From contig NC_136005.1 of assembly GCF_048128805.1 (NCBI RefSeq), forward strand, positions 11,576,975-11,640,974: DNA of 64,000 nt, in the 5' to 3' direction. The notes beneath the pieces are model-generated. The model was not told the DNA's origin and ran no database searches. It was given only the letters and a program-made list of their open reading frames with translations. Source of the DNA: Centroberyx gerrardi. Lineage: Eukaryota; Chordata; Actinopteri; Beryciformes; Berycidae. Made by a program: the position numbers and the translations under genes. Shown one piece after another: positions 13,301-22,831 of this stretch (positions are counted from its first letter, which is position 1; each line of letters opens with the position of its first letter).

Positions 13301-14680
13301 ATTGTCTACCCACACAAGGTAGAGCGTGATGGAAATCCATGCATATGACATATAACACACACACTCTCCCCCTAGTCCCCTCCACTAACGGTTGTCTCTG
13401 CTGTGTCCAGGCGTACTACTACTGTGCCATCATAGAGGATGTGATCCTGCGTTTTGCCTGGACTATCCAGATCTCTCTGACCACCATGACCAGCATCCAC
13501 TCTGTGAGCGACATCGTAGCCACCGTGCTGGCTCCCCTGGAGGTCTTCAGGTGGGTCTGGATAACATGCTCACCTTCACTTACACACATTCACTCACTCT
13601 CTCATAGTCTCTCTCTCCACACACTTCCATTCCTCCAGATACTGCCGCTGTCCGGTGAAAACCTGATAATTCCAGTTTTGGTGATTTTCATATTTTAACT
13701 TCAATTGAAGGATCACATGGTCCTCTGTAGTTGAGTGTTTTTTCCCCTCCGGATACATCAACCACTCCCCTCCTCTCACCTTGGGGTGAAGTTGCACCAG
13801 TGGATCAGCTTCCCCCCCATTCCGAAAAGCACTCATTAGTGGGTTTTAACACAAAATTTGACCCCTGGGAAATCACCTCAGAGCAACTTCACCCTTCTCT
13901 CCTCCCTCTCTGCAGGCGTTTTGTGTGGAACTTCTTCCGTCTGGAGAACGAACACCTGAATAACTGCGGTGAGTTCCGTGCTGTGAGGGATATCTCTGTG
14001 GCGCCGCTCAACGCCGACGACCAGACGCTGCTGGAGCAGATGATGGACCACGAGGATGGAGTCCGGAACCGCTCAGGCAAGAAGACCTGGAAGAGGTCCT
14101 ACAGCCTGTCGCTCCGACGCCCCCTGCTGTCCTCCTCACAGTAAGGAACCTACATACATACCTACAGACATACATACCTTTTTATTTTAGGTTGATTTGT
14201 TCGCACAGTGATAAAACACAGCATGAAGAGGGGGGAAAAAAACAAATTTGAGTAGAAATGTAAAAAAAAAAATGTAAGGGGTTGATAAAAACAAAGTATT
14301 AAGCAATCAAAGAGCTGGAAGAGATTACACAGTTTGTCTCTGTGGTACGTATCTCTTTTTCCTTGAAGTAAAAGGCAATCCAGTATCTTTTATTACACAG
14401 CAGTACTTTCTTCTTGAGCTCCATGAGGACTCTAGATACGAGATACTATCAAACTAAACAACAGAAAAAGTGGATAACATCCTACACAGACTCCCTAATG
14501 TCACAGATAGGCAGAAGTCGACTGGACAGGAATAGCAATATTTAACTTTTGAAATTATAGCATTACAGGAAAAAAATCAATTTGTCAGATAATATATAAT
14601 TTTTCTCAATTCTCCTTTCTAGATCCAAGAAGGACACAAAGGTGCTAATTGAAGACACGGATGATGAGGCCTTCAGCTGA
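829..14680 (+). CDS. xpr1: Xenotropic and polytropic retrovirus receptor 1 homologue (phosphate exporter), C-terminal 467 aa, 5' partial
   Basis: XPR1 is the plasma-membrane inorganic phosphate exporter of animals; the name reflects its use as a gammaretrovirus receptor in mammals. Nine coding exons are visible: 829-910, 1134-1321, 1576-1755, 4373-4541, 5271-5465, 13152-13318, 13411-13550, 13916-14140 and 14623-14680 (TGA at 14678-14680). They sum to 1404 nt, exactly in frame, and correspond to about residues 230-696 of human XPR1. The part seen is the membrane and EXS region: a transmembrane segment rich in V/F/I/L in the first exon, then the family landmarks [62 protein letters not shown] and [20 protein letters not shown], and the acidic tail [14 protein letters not shown]. 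The regulatory SPX domain is encoded before the window. Intron 2 has a GC donor at 1322-1323. Intron 5 is 7.7 kb. Loops such as [12 protein letters not shown] differ clearly from human XPR1, so this may be a paralogue rather than the strict orthologue. Confidence 0.95.
2089..2298 (+). repeat. TG dinucleotide repeats in xpr1 intron 3
   Basis: Interrupted TG runs lie at about 2089-2158 and 2273-2298. They are intronic, between xpr1 exons 3 and 4, and have no coding role. Confidence 0.9.
2446..2609 (+). repeat. Trinucleotide cluster (TCC)n-(CAG)n-(TCC)n in xpr1 intron 3
   Basis: Three triplet tracts sit within 165 bases: TCC units at about 2446-2493, CAG units at 2529-2560 and TCC units again at 2577-2609. 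The strand is almost pure pyrimidine outside the CAG block. Apparent poly-Ser, poly-Ala and poly-Pro ORFs here are products of the repeats and not a gene. Confidence 0.9.
3539..3872 (+). repeat. Poly-A tract and AC repeat in xpr1 intron 3
   Basis: A run of about 16 A lies near 3539-3555 and an AC repeat at about 3847-3872. Both lie in the 2.6-kb intron between exons 3 and 4, which otherwise shows nothing recognisable. Confidence 0.8.
5206..5255 (+). repeat. (ATTCT)n pentanucleotide repeat in the polypyrimidine tract before xpr1 exon 5
   Basis: About ten tandem ATTCT units end roughly 15 bases upstream of the splice acceptor at 5269-5270. The repeat therefore makes up most of the pyrimidine-rich tract of this 3' splice site. 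Confidence 0.9.
5466..13151 (+). other. xpr1 intron 5 (7.7 kb), no gene seen
   Basis: This is the longest intron of the window. It contains microsatellites: CATT then AC at 6027-6077, CA at 7408-7459, AGGAG pentamers at 9537-9576, AC at 9715-9736, TG at 10287-10324, TAC/ACT at 11711-11732 and CA at 12292-12338. It also has a TTTAGTGG-type minisatellite at about 8127-8170. A retroposon-tail motif (TTTCCCTTCTGGGATTG) lies at 11685-11708. The ORFs inside are short and have no recognisable family. The acceptor at 13150-13151 is preceded by a TG-rich tract. Confidence 0.7.
11680..11733 (+). mobile_element. Probable retroposon 3' tail with trinucleotide end
   Basis: The stretch AATTTCCCTTCTGGGATTG followed by an A-rich link and a TAC repeat resembles the common 3' ends of fish LINE/SINE copies, which end in a TTTCC...GGGAT hairpin and a microsatellite. 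Only the tail is recognisable. A related TTTATTATCCCCAAAAGGGAAATT motif occurs at about 12498-12522. Confidence 0.4.
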
Positions 14681-14728
14681 GTCCAGAGCGTCACGTCGGC
14701 ACACACACATACACACACACACACACAC

Positions 14729-14965
14729 GTTTGTATTACTATACTTATGAGGGCCTTCATTCACTCCCTAACCCCTAACCCTAACCTCAACCCTTAACCT
14801 AACCTAAACCTAATCCTTATTCTAATCTTATCCCTAAAACTCAGTCTTAACCCTAAAATAGCTCCTTAAAGAAGTGAGAACTGGCCAAAATGTCCTCACT
14901 TTGGAGAATTTCCCCTCATCTTTCCATCCTTGTGAGGACATTTGGTCCTTATAAGTATAGGAATG
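14729..14965 (+). mobile_element. Short inverted-repeat element with telomere-like CCCTAA core
   Basis: Inverted ends CTATACTTATGAGGGCC (14739-14755) and GGTCCTTATAAGTATAG (14944-14960) bracket a core of degenerate CCCTAA/CCTAAC units (14769-14855). CA repeats lie on both sides. It sits in the xpr1 3' UTR. This looks like a non-autonomous repeat family; the telomere-like units are internal and do not mark a chromosome end. Confidence 0.65.
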
Positions 14966-17900
14966 CACACACATACACACACACACAAACACAGATACTA
15001 CACACAGTATACACACACCACAATGCAGAAACATACACAAAGATAAACCTGGTGAAGCACAAGCATAGTATAGTATTGCTACGGTTGAGGAGACAGCTAT
15101 AACACACAGCCATACAGACAGACAGACGGACAGACTTCAGGGGAAACCTACAGGATCAGGCTCACAGCTGGAAAGACAAGACCACACTGCCCTGGGATTT
15201 TCCTCAGTATTTTTCTCTTCTTTTTTAAACAGACTTTTGCGTTTGTGTTGTTTACTTTGAGATATTTGTACAATTCTTTCGATTTTTCTTTCCTTTTTTT
15301 CTCTGAATTTATTTTTGAAAAGCTGCATAGATAGGCTATAGATGACTGTTTACATGCATTTTTACGACATCAGGATCAACAGGGAGAAGACAAGCCAATC
15401 AAAAGACTAAATACTAAACAATAACAGAAACCTGAGGAAAAGACTCAACACGCACCACAGCATATCAAAAAAAAAAAATCAACTGGTTTCAACTTGTTGG
15501 TTCTTTTTATACTCCACGATTTTGGGTTGGTTCATTTTGTTTATTGAGTTGTTATAAAGTCAGTGTACAACGACAAGCCTGGAAGCACTTGCAGGAAAAG
15601 TGCATTTAATACATAAACAAAACGTGAAAAAACAAACTTGTACAAAAAGGATGTTTTGATTCAAACATATTTCTAGTCTGTGAAGTTGCTTTGTAATATT
15701 TTTCGATGTGCATTATTACTCTGATATTGTAGTTGTTATGTGCTACTACATGTGTTATTTGTAAGAGTGAGAATAGCTCGAGCATCCACGCAATGATTGT
15801 TTATGTATTTTCTAATGTTTGGAATGTTTTTCTCAGTTAGACTTGTGCCATGTTTTTAAGATAAGCTAATTGTTTGTCCCCCCTTCTGTGGATATGAGGA
15901 CAAAGCCTTTCTTGATCTTGTCCGTTTTATCCAGGCCTCAAATTAGTGCAAAAAAAAGGCTTCAAACGAAAATCGAATCATCATAATTATCGCGTCATGC
16001 CATCTCAAAGTGCCCTATTAGCTACAGTATATGTAATGTGCATTGCTATACTTTGCATTAACTACCAAAGCTTTATTTCCATGAATGTTTCTGTGGCTAG
16101 AGTAGCTTTGTCCATTGAACCTGCCTGAGCTGGAGTCGAATGGAACCGGAGCCCAAATATTTAAAGATTGGAGCGATCCTGTTATGTGCTGATACATATT
16201 TTATAGGGCTGATGATGGGGCCATTTTCTGCTCTCTGCTGGCAGGTTTCTATCTGTTGTTGGAAATCCAAGTGATATGACTAGTATTGCTAGTATTACTA
16301 TCAACGTTTGTGTAAAATATAATGATGATGTACTGCTTCAGGTGTTCAGCTGAATTGTGAGTGAGATGTGGCTCTCAGCTCATATCCAGTACAGGTGTGA
16401 TGTGATGCACTTTGCATTATCACCAGATACATGTTATTGTTGTTTTTTGCTCTAATGTTCACTGTTGCCTCATTCATTTTAGCACTTTTTTTGAGAATGA
16501 TTTCAAGTGTTGTGAATTTGTTGTCATTTAATTTTGAGTAGTAACAACGCCCAGGAAAAGTGTACTGTACATCTGACATCCATCATTAGCCCTTTTTTCT
16601 ATTTAATCTTCCTCCATCCTGATTCTACTATAAACCACCACACACACACTTGGTTCGCCCATCCTTCAGACTGAGCTATATGTTGCGAGCAACAATCTAT
16701 CGGCTGTAACTTTGAAAGTGGGTTGCTGCTCCTTTTCGAGGGCCTCCTGACTTTCAGGGGAAGGATATTAACTTTAACTGAAACTCAGTGGTGTGTGTGT
16801 TTCACTCTCTGCTTTCTCTTCCTGTTTGCCCCCCTTCCTCTCTCTCCTCTCTGCTCTTTTGTCCCTCCCTGTGGCTATGCTGTGTTAACACCATGCAGTC
16901 ATAAGACAAAGCCCAGAGAGCTGAAACACAAATGTGTTTATTATACACTCACAGAACCTCCTGTGTCTTGTATTTCTGTTTTTCCTGTAGTGGCTAAAAG
17001 ACATTTCTGATGAGTGAAAAGCCTTCTGAGTGGAGACTAGCAGTACAATCCTCTGTGTACTGCAGAAAGTACAACATGTGTTGTAGCTGCTAAGGTTTAC
17101 ATTTGGAAGATGAGTAGTTTCCCTATCCGTTTAGATTAATTGGACATAGGCCATGTAATGTACAAGGGCATAACTGTATACGGGCATATAACATTGCACA
17201 CACACGCACACATGTACACACACACACAACCCACACACACACAACCCACACGCCTCTCTCTACCACTGTCTTGTGTCAGACAGCACAACCCTACAGCAGA
17301 TTGTTTTGTAGTAAGGCTCTGCCTATGTTGTCTTGCCTGCATGCTGCTTTTGTTTTACATTGTACATAGATCTTAATTTATTTTCCATAACGTGTATATT
17401 AACAATCATTGTAGCATCGTACTGTAACAATGATTGATTTCATACATTTAAATGTTGCTCTTTTTTGCTCTAAGACAAGCAGTATTTTTAGGTGATGAGG
17501 AGCTTTTTTGATTGTTCACAATCCTGCACTCTTTTTCATGTGTAAATCTGTCAAAACTGTGTTTGTATTAAAAAAAAAAAAAAATAGAAGAACATAGAAA
17601 AAAACCATAGAAATGGAGAAAGTGATTCTGGATTGTGATTGGTTGCATCTTGTTGGTGATTCTATCTTATTTCCTGGCTCCGTCATCCCCGGGGTTTGCG
17701 TCCAGGGCTCATGGAGGAGGTGGGGACGGGGGGGGATTCCTGTGTCCTGAAGCTCTGTACTCTTGATAAATGTGCATTTGTGAATGTGCATGAAAAAAAA
17801 ATGACCTAAATATTGTGGAAGTTCTCTTTAAATCCCTTCTGTCCTACCATGACATCTGATGTTGTAAAATGTCCTGCAGACAGAAGACAAGCACTTTGGT

Positions 17901-18493
17901 ATAAAGATTGACAGATTGGACACAGGAACTGACCCCGGTCCAGAGAGAAGACCGACACCATACCAAGATCCTGCTGGAGAAAATCAACTCGAAACTGATC
18001 CCAGATCTGACTGAGCTCTAGCCAACTTCTCTAGTGCTGTACATGGAGTTGAATATATCATGAGCAGATCTGGGATCTTAATATACTCGCTGGAGGCATT
18101 TTGATATGCTTCTCTGTGAGTGCTGGTAAAAACAAATCTTTCAGTGACCAGTGTCTGTGATTGGTAGACCTGCTCACAGAGATACAGTATGTGTAACCCA
18201 TTGACAAAAATAGGGTTATTTTGTACAGTTTGTGACCGATTAGATGGTGATAACGCAAGCCCTGTCATCACATTTTCTCATGGGTGAAAACCACTGATGA
18301 TTTTACTGTTTTTACTGCTTGCTGAAACCCCATGATGTAAAAGTGCTTGATATCTCTGCATCCTCTTCCCTCCTCTCTCTCTCTCTCTCTCTCTTGATGT
18401 TGTATCCTCTCTCTAATCTAGGTGAATGTGATAGTTCTTGTAGTTTGGTAGATGGATGTACTACTTTGATAAGATACAAAAAAAAGATGATAG

Positions 18494-18499
18494 AATAAA
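18494..18499 (+). terminator. Candidate polyadenylation signal for xpr1
   Basis: An AATAAA hexamer lies about 3.8 kb after the xpr1 stop. Other hexamer variants occur nearby, so this is only one candidate end. Confidence 0.35.
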
Positions 18500-18599
18500 T
18501 ACATTATGTGGTTAAATGTGATTTTAAGAGACATAAGACTAAAGAAAGGAACATGTCTTACTGTCCGACCCATCTTCGAGTCCCTTTTACAGAGTAGTT

Positions 18600-20040
18600 T
18601 GTACATGTCGAGTGTATAACACTGTACTATGATGGTTTTCCTGATGGTATTTGTATTTCTGTATACACTTTGGTGATCCTGTCATATCTGGGTTTTATAA
18701 ACCACGCTTATTTTTAAAACTCTCGCCCTGCCTCTGGACTCTTTTTATTTCTCTCTCTCTAGTCTTCAGGTTTACTGTGAAAATGTACCTCATGCTGACT
18801 GCATTGTAGCTTCAATAATCTGATAATTTAGGAACATAAATGTGAATATTGATCTCAAACAATAATGTGTGCCCTCTCCTCTTCTATCCCGTCCCATCAT
18901 TTGCTCTAACCTGTCCTGTTAGTCTCTTACAGTCTCCAGTTCCACTCAGTTGGCCTGGTTCTAGTTCTGCGTAACTCCTCGGATGTTTCTGTCTTTCCTG
19001 GACAAACTCTGGTGTGCATGTGAGGCTCGACTTTAACTTAACTGTGCCACCAAGTGTATCTTCCCCTTTAGTGAGGCTTGTGATGCAACTCTGTGAGTAT
19101 ATGTAAACATGCCCACATGCTCTCTCCCTCACAGACGTGCACGTCTGCACACACATTTCTCCAGTACATGGTTATTTGGTTTACTTTTTTTGTTGCATTG
19201 TGCTTGTATTAGTTTTTGTGTGCTCTGTTATGGTTTTACGATTGCTATTATTTTAGATTTGTTAGCTATATTTATTGTTTTCAGTGTCTATGGGGTGTAT
19301 TGCGACACTTTTGCACTTGAAGTAGAATTGGCTCGATCCATGTATACTCAGATAAAAGGTAAATGCAGCTTAGCCTTCAGTCGTTCACCTCCCACCAGCA
19401 TGTCGTGATGCTTCAGTTTCTAAACGTTGCCAAGCAGAGGTGCGGTCGGTCTGGCGTTGCGAGGCAGAGACTTTAAAGTAGGTCCTGACAAGATTATGGT
19501 CTTGACAAGATTGACAACCCTGTCCAAAGGAGGATATGAGGAACTTGTCCAAAAGCATTGGCAAGATCCAGGGATATGACACAGGGATTTCTTCCTTCCC
19601 TTTGGGCAGCTTCACTCTGATACCATTATGCTCAGTGTGGCGGGTAGCGTGTACGAATCATCCTGAAAAGCCTGGGAGTCTTACTTTTTGCACAGAGGAA
19701 GCACCCACAAAATAGGAGAATACTTCAGTTAACAGTTTTCATAAACATTTGCTTTTCTGACTTGTCTGTTAGCTGTGTTTTAGCCTTTTTGGCCTTTATC
19801 AAGTGTGCCAGTTACTTCCTCTTATGCAGAAGGCTTCACTGATTCACATCTGACTATCCGGTGTAATCATCAGATTATTGCATTCAGTGTGAATCTATGT
19901 TTACAGATTCTATATCCTTATTAAATATAGCCTTACCAAGCCAACAAACAAAAGACTTGACACAACATTTAAGAAGGTCACAACTAGGTTGTTTATTTCA
20001 TGATAACTGATACAGGATAAATGTTATACATTCTTTTTTA
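18600..20040. other. Convergent intergenic segment between xpr1 and sin3b
   Basis: No coding exon, RNA gene or clear transposon was recognised. The DNA is AT-rich with scattered pyrimidine tracts. The two flanking genes point toward it, so the 3' UTR of one or both may extend into it. Confidence 0.5.
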
Positions 20041-20056
20041 ACACTGATATTTTGCT

Positions 20057-20062
20057 TTTATT
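20057..20062 (-). terminator. Candidate polyadenylation signal for sin3b or the small ORF
   Basis: TTTATT on the plus strand reads AATAAA on the minus strand. It lies about 1.05 kb after the sin3b stop codon and 0.6 kb after the 27-residue ORF. A second hexamer lies at 19992-19997. Confidence 0.4.
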
Positions 20063-20653
20063 TTCAATGTCAGTATGCAAAAAAGACAACAATGCAAAGT
20101 AAACATTTGGTGAAATCATGAATATGATACATAATTTGAATGCTTCATAACATTAAACCAATTAATTTTAAGGACTCCTTGTTGCCCTGGTGATAACTTG
20201 TTTAGATTAGCTACAACACAAAAAAAGGAAAAAAAGATGACCAAAAACAAAATGAAAACATCAAGAGTTGGCTGACAGCAAACACTGTAAAGAACCATAT
20301 GATCTTCAGATGCATCAATCAACATACTCATGTAAATGCATATATAAAATACAGAATCACCGTTGTATATATGCACATACAGTAATAATGCAATTACTAG
20401 AGTTGTAGAGTCTGTACTGGGCATACAAACAGACAAAATGAAGAGAGCAGGACACACATACATACACACATTTACCATATCTCTCCGTATAAACACGCAT
20501 AAACCAACCAACCAACAAGCAAAAGGCTCTCTGGCTTTAGAAGCTAAAAACTACATTGGACTTAAAAAAAGAAAGAGACATTCACATTTCCGAAACAAAC
20601 TCCATGATCTCATAATCTCCCGACTGACCAACTGTCTCTGTCCATCAGTATGA

Positions 20654-20737
20654 TCAGCTTGCAGTGCCGATTGCCACCAGAGAAGCGAGGACGATGATGG
20701 TGATGCTGAGGATGATGAAGAGCTCCTTTTGTGCCAT
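20654..20737 (-). CDS. Candidate 27-residue transmembrane micropeptide
   Basis: An ATG at 20737 opens a 28-codon ORF ending in TGA at 20654-20656. The peptide begins MAQKELF and then has a continuous hydrophobic stretch of about 20 residues (I, L, V and A with S/T) ending AIGTAS, long enough for one membrane helix. The start context is good (G at -3, G at +4). Codon thirds are strongly biased to C (runs of ATC, CTC, GTC, ACC, AGC), unlike the AT-rich DNA around it. An in-frame stop lies upstream, so this is not the end of a longer exon read straight through. It lies 377 bases after the sin3b stop on the same strand, so it could be a downstream ORF in the sin3b 3' UTR or a separate small gene. 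The ELF followed by a helix loosely recalls sarcolipin-like regulins, but I cannot assign a family. Confidence 0.4.
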   Translation of the reverse strand: MAQKELFIILSITIIVLASLVAIGTAS

Positions 20738-21113
20738 GTCCAACCCTTCGCATCGGGGCGGGGGTCCAGTCCCAACAAGTCAGTCAGGGCCAAGTTCACT
20801 CCAGTTCATTACCTCACTGTCTCTCTTGGTCCTATTCTCCACAGCACTCCTCTTACTGTGCACTCACTCACTGACTCACCATTCACTGGACTGGTGGAAA
20901 TAGGGGCTCGCGCTTTTAGCCCATTTGCCCAAATGTCTCCACTGGGCTTCTTTCTTTCTTCAATCCATGAGGGAAAGTGAATGAGTGAACATGTTGTGGA
21001 GGAAGGTAGAGAACTGGGACTGCAGCTGTATGTCTATGTAGTGTGTATGTCCTGTATGTCCATGCATTTGTCTGTGTGTGTGTGTGTATATATGTCCATC
21101 TCTATCCAGTCCT

Positions 21114-22770
21114 CTAGGGCGAGGCAGGGGGTTTGCTACCACTGTAATGAACTTGGTATCTGTTGACTGCTTGCCCTTTCACCTCGGTAGACAGGCAGGT
21201 CGTCTTGCAGGGGATCATGTCTTCTTCCTCCTCACCCATTAGCCAATCCTGGACCGAGCGTTCGGCTGACGCGGTCACATGATTGGCCAGCCACCCCTGG
21301 TGCCACTTGTCAAAGCGTTCGTGCTGGTTCACAGCCACTCTGTGCTGCGACTGTGGAGGGAGAAGAAAGGCCGTTAGAGCCTAATCTATTAGACAAACAA
21401 ACAGGATTGAATGAGTGTTTGCTCACTGGCAGAAAACGCACAAGCAGGGTTTGATTCTCCCTACACAAATTACCACCCAGATTCTCCAGGTGGGACATCA
21501 AATGGTTTAATTTGGAGTCCCAAACACTTAATACACCATGGAATAAAAAAAAATAAAAAAAATCACAATGCTACTCACAACAGGAAAACAATGACATTTA
21601 ATTAAATCAAGTCTCCACCCTACCTTCCTGGCCTTGACCAGGGCCCCTCGGCGGTACATGTAATCCTCAGAGTTCATGACAAACACCATCTTGTGGGTGT
21701 TGAGTTTGAAGCGACAGTCCAGGCTGCCGGCGTTCTCCACACCCAGCTGGCGGTGCCACTCTCTCCTGCAGCGCATGGCCTCCACCTGCCGCACCTGCCA
21801 GCGACGGAAACGACGCAGGTTCCTGGAGGAAAAAACACAGGGAGTGGAGATTACTAACCCAAAGAATACCTGTCCATCTTTATACGCTCCTTGGAGAAGA
21901 TGGCGACACAAGACATCTCCAGTACTATTGTACTTTCATACATGTGGGATAAACAGGGTTCCTACACCTTTTCCATTTCAAAGTTTAATACTTTTTCCAG
22001 ATTTTTAATTGTTGCTTGGATTTGAATATTTTGGCTGGTGTTCAATTTGATGTGTTCTCAGAGAGGCTGGGCGATATGTCATATGGCGATATCGATCTGA
22101 AGATTAATCTTCACAATTATTATTCATCTTCATACATAGTATTGAGGATGATAGGATATTATATTTGAAATGACTGTGGTTCTATAACACCAATATATGA
22201 CAATATATAGTCATATGTATATTGGACTGAAACCGTGCTTTCCCAGACTTTTAATCAAAACTTTTCAAGACCAGGAAATGGTCGCAGTAATTTTGCTTTT
22301 ACAGCCTTTCCACACCTGTGTATAGGTTATGTAGATACTACTAAAGTTGCTTTACAGATGATTGAATGTTGCATAGGGTCAGAGGGAGATGAAGTTGGAT
22401 GAGAAAACACCACTTATACTACAACTGTAGAACCATATAAAACCATATATGTATCATATAAAACACCACTTATACTACAACTGTAGTTACCAAAGACAGC
22501 AAGTTAAAGTAGTATCTCTCTGCCATGTTTAACTGTCTCCTACCTGGGCAGAAATACAGGTTTGAAGAAGTATCCCTCTGCCTGAGAGCACAGACTGGAC
22601 TCTGTTCCTACAAACTGCTCCATGTAGCTGGACAGGCACTGAGGGAGGAAGAGAGTGTTGTCGTTAACAGCAGCACACAAGCACATGTTTTAATGAATAT
22701 TTAAGTTCAGTCAAATAAAGTTCGGATAAAGGTGTTGGGGGTCAGCCTGTCTGTAAAAGCAAACATTTAA

Positions 22771-22831
<61 letters not shown>

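Larger units (their letters stand above)
14681..18600 (+). other. xpr1 3' untranslated region and downstream sequence
   Basis: After the xpr1 stop codon there is AT-rich non-coding sequence with poly-T and poly-A tracts, CA repeats (14700-14730 and 17193-17250) and a CT repeat at 18373-18394. A candidate AATAAA lies at 18494-18499. Long 3' UTRs are usual for XPR1. The true transcript end cannot be fixed from sequence alone. Confidence 0.5.

Noticed and set aside
14769-14855. Telomere or chromosome end
   Set aside because: The CCCTAA units are degenerate, fewer than 15, and enclosed by inverted repeats, with genes continuing on both sides.
20116-20511. A 131-codon minus-strand ORF after sin3b
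   Set aside because: The translation is Cys/Phe/Tyr-rich with no family match and AT-rich codons. It looks like 3' UTR sequence. The nearby 27-residue ORF is kept because its codon bias and hydrophobic pattern differ.
22773-22828. CRISPR-like array
   Set aside because: The repeats here and elsewhere are uninterrupted dinucleotide microsatellites in a vertebrate genome. No repeat-spacer structure or cas genes exist.
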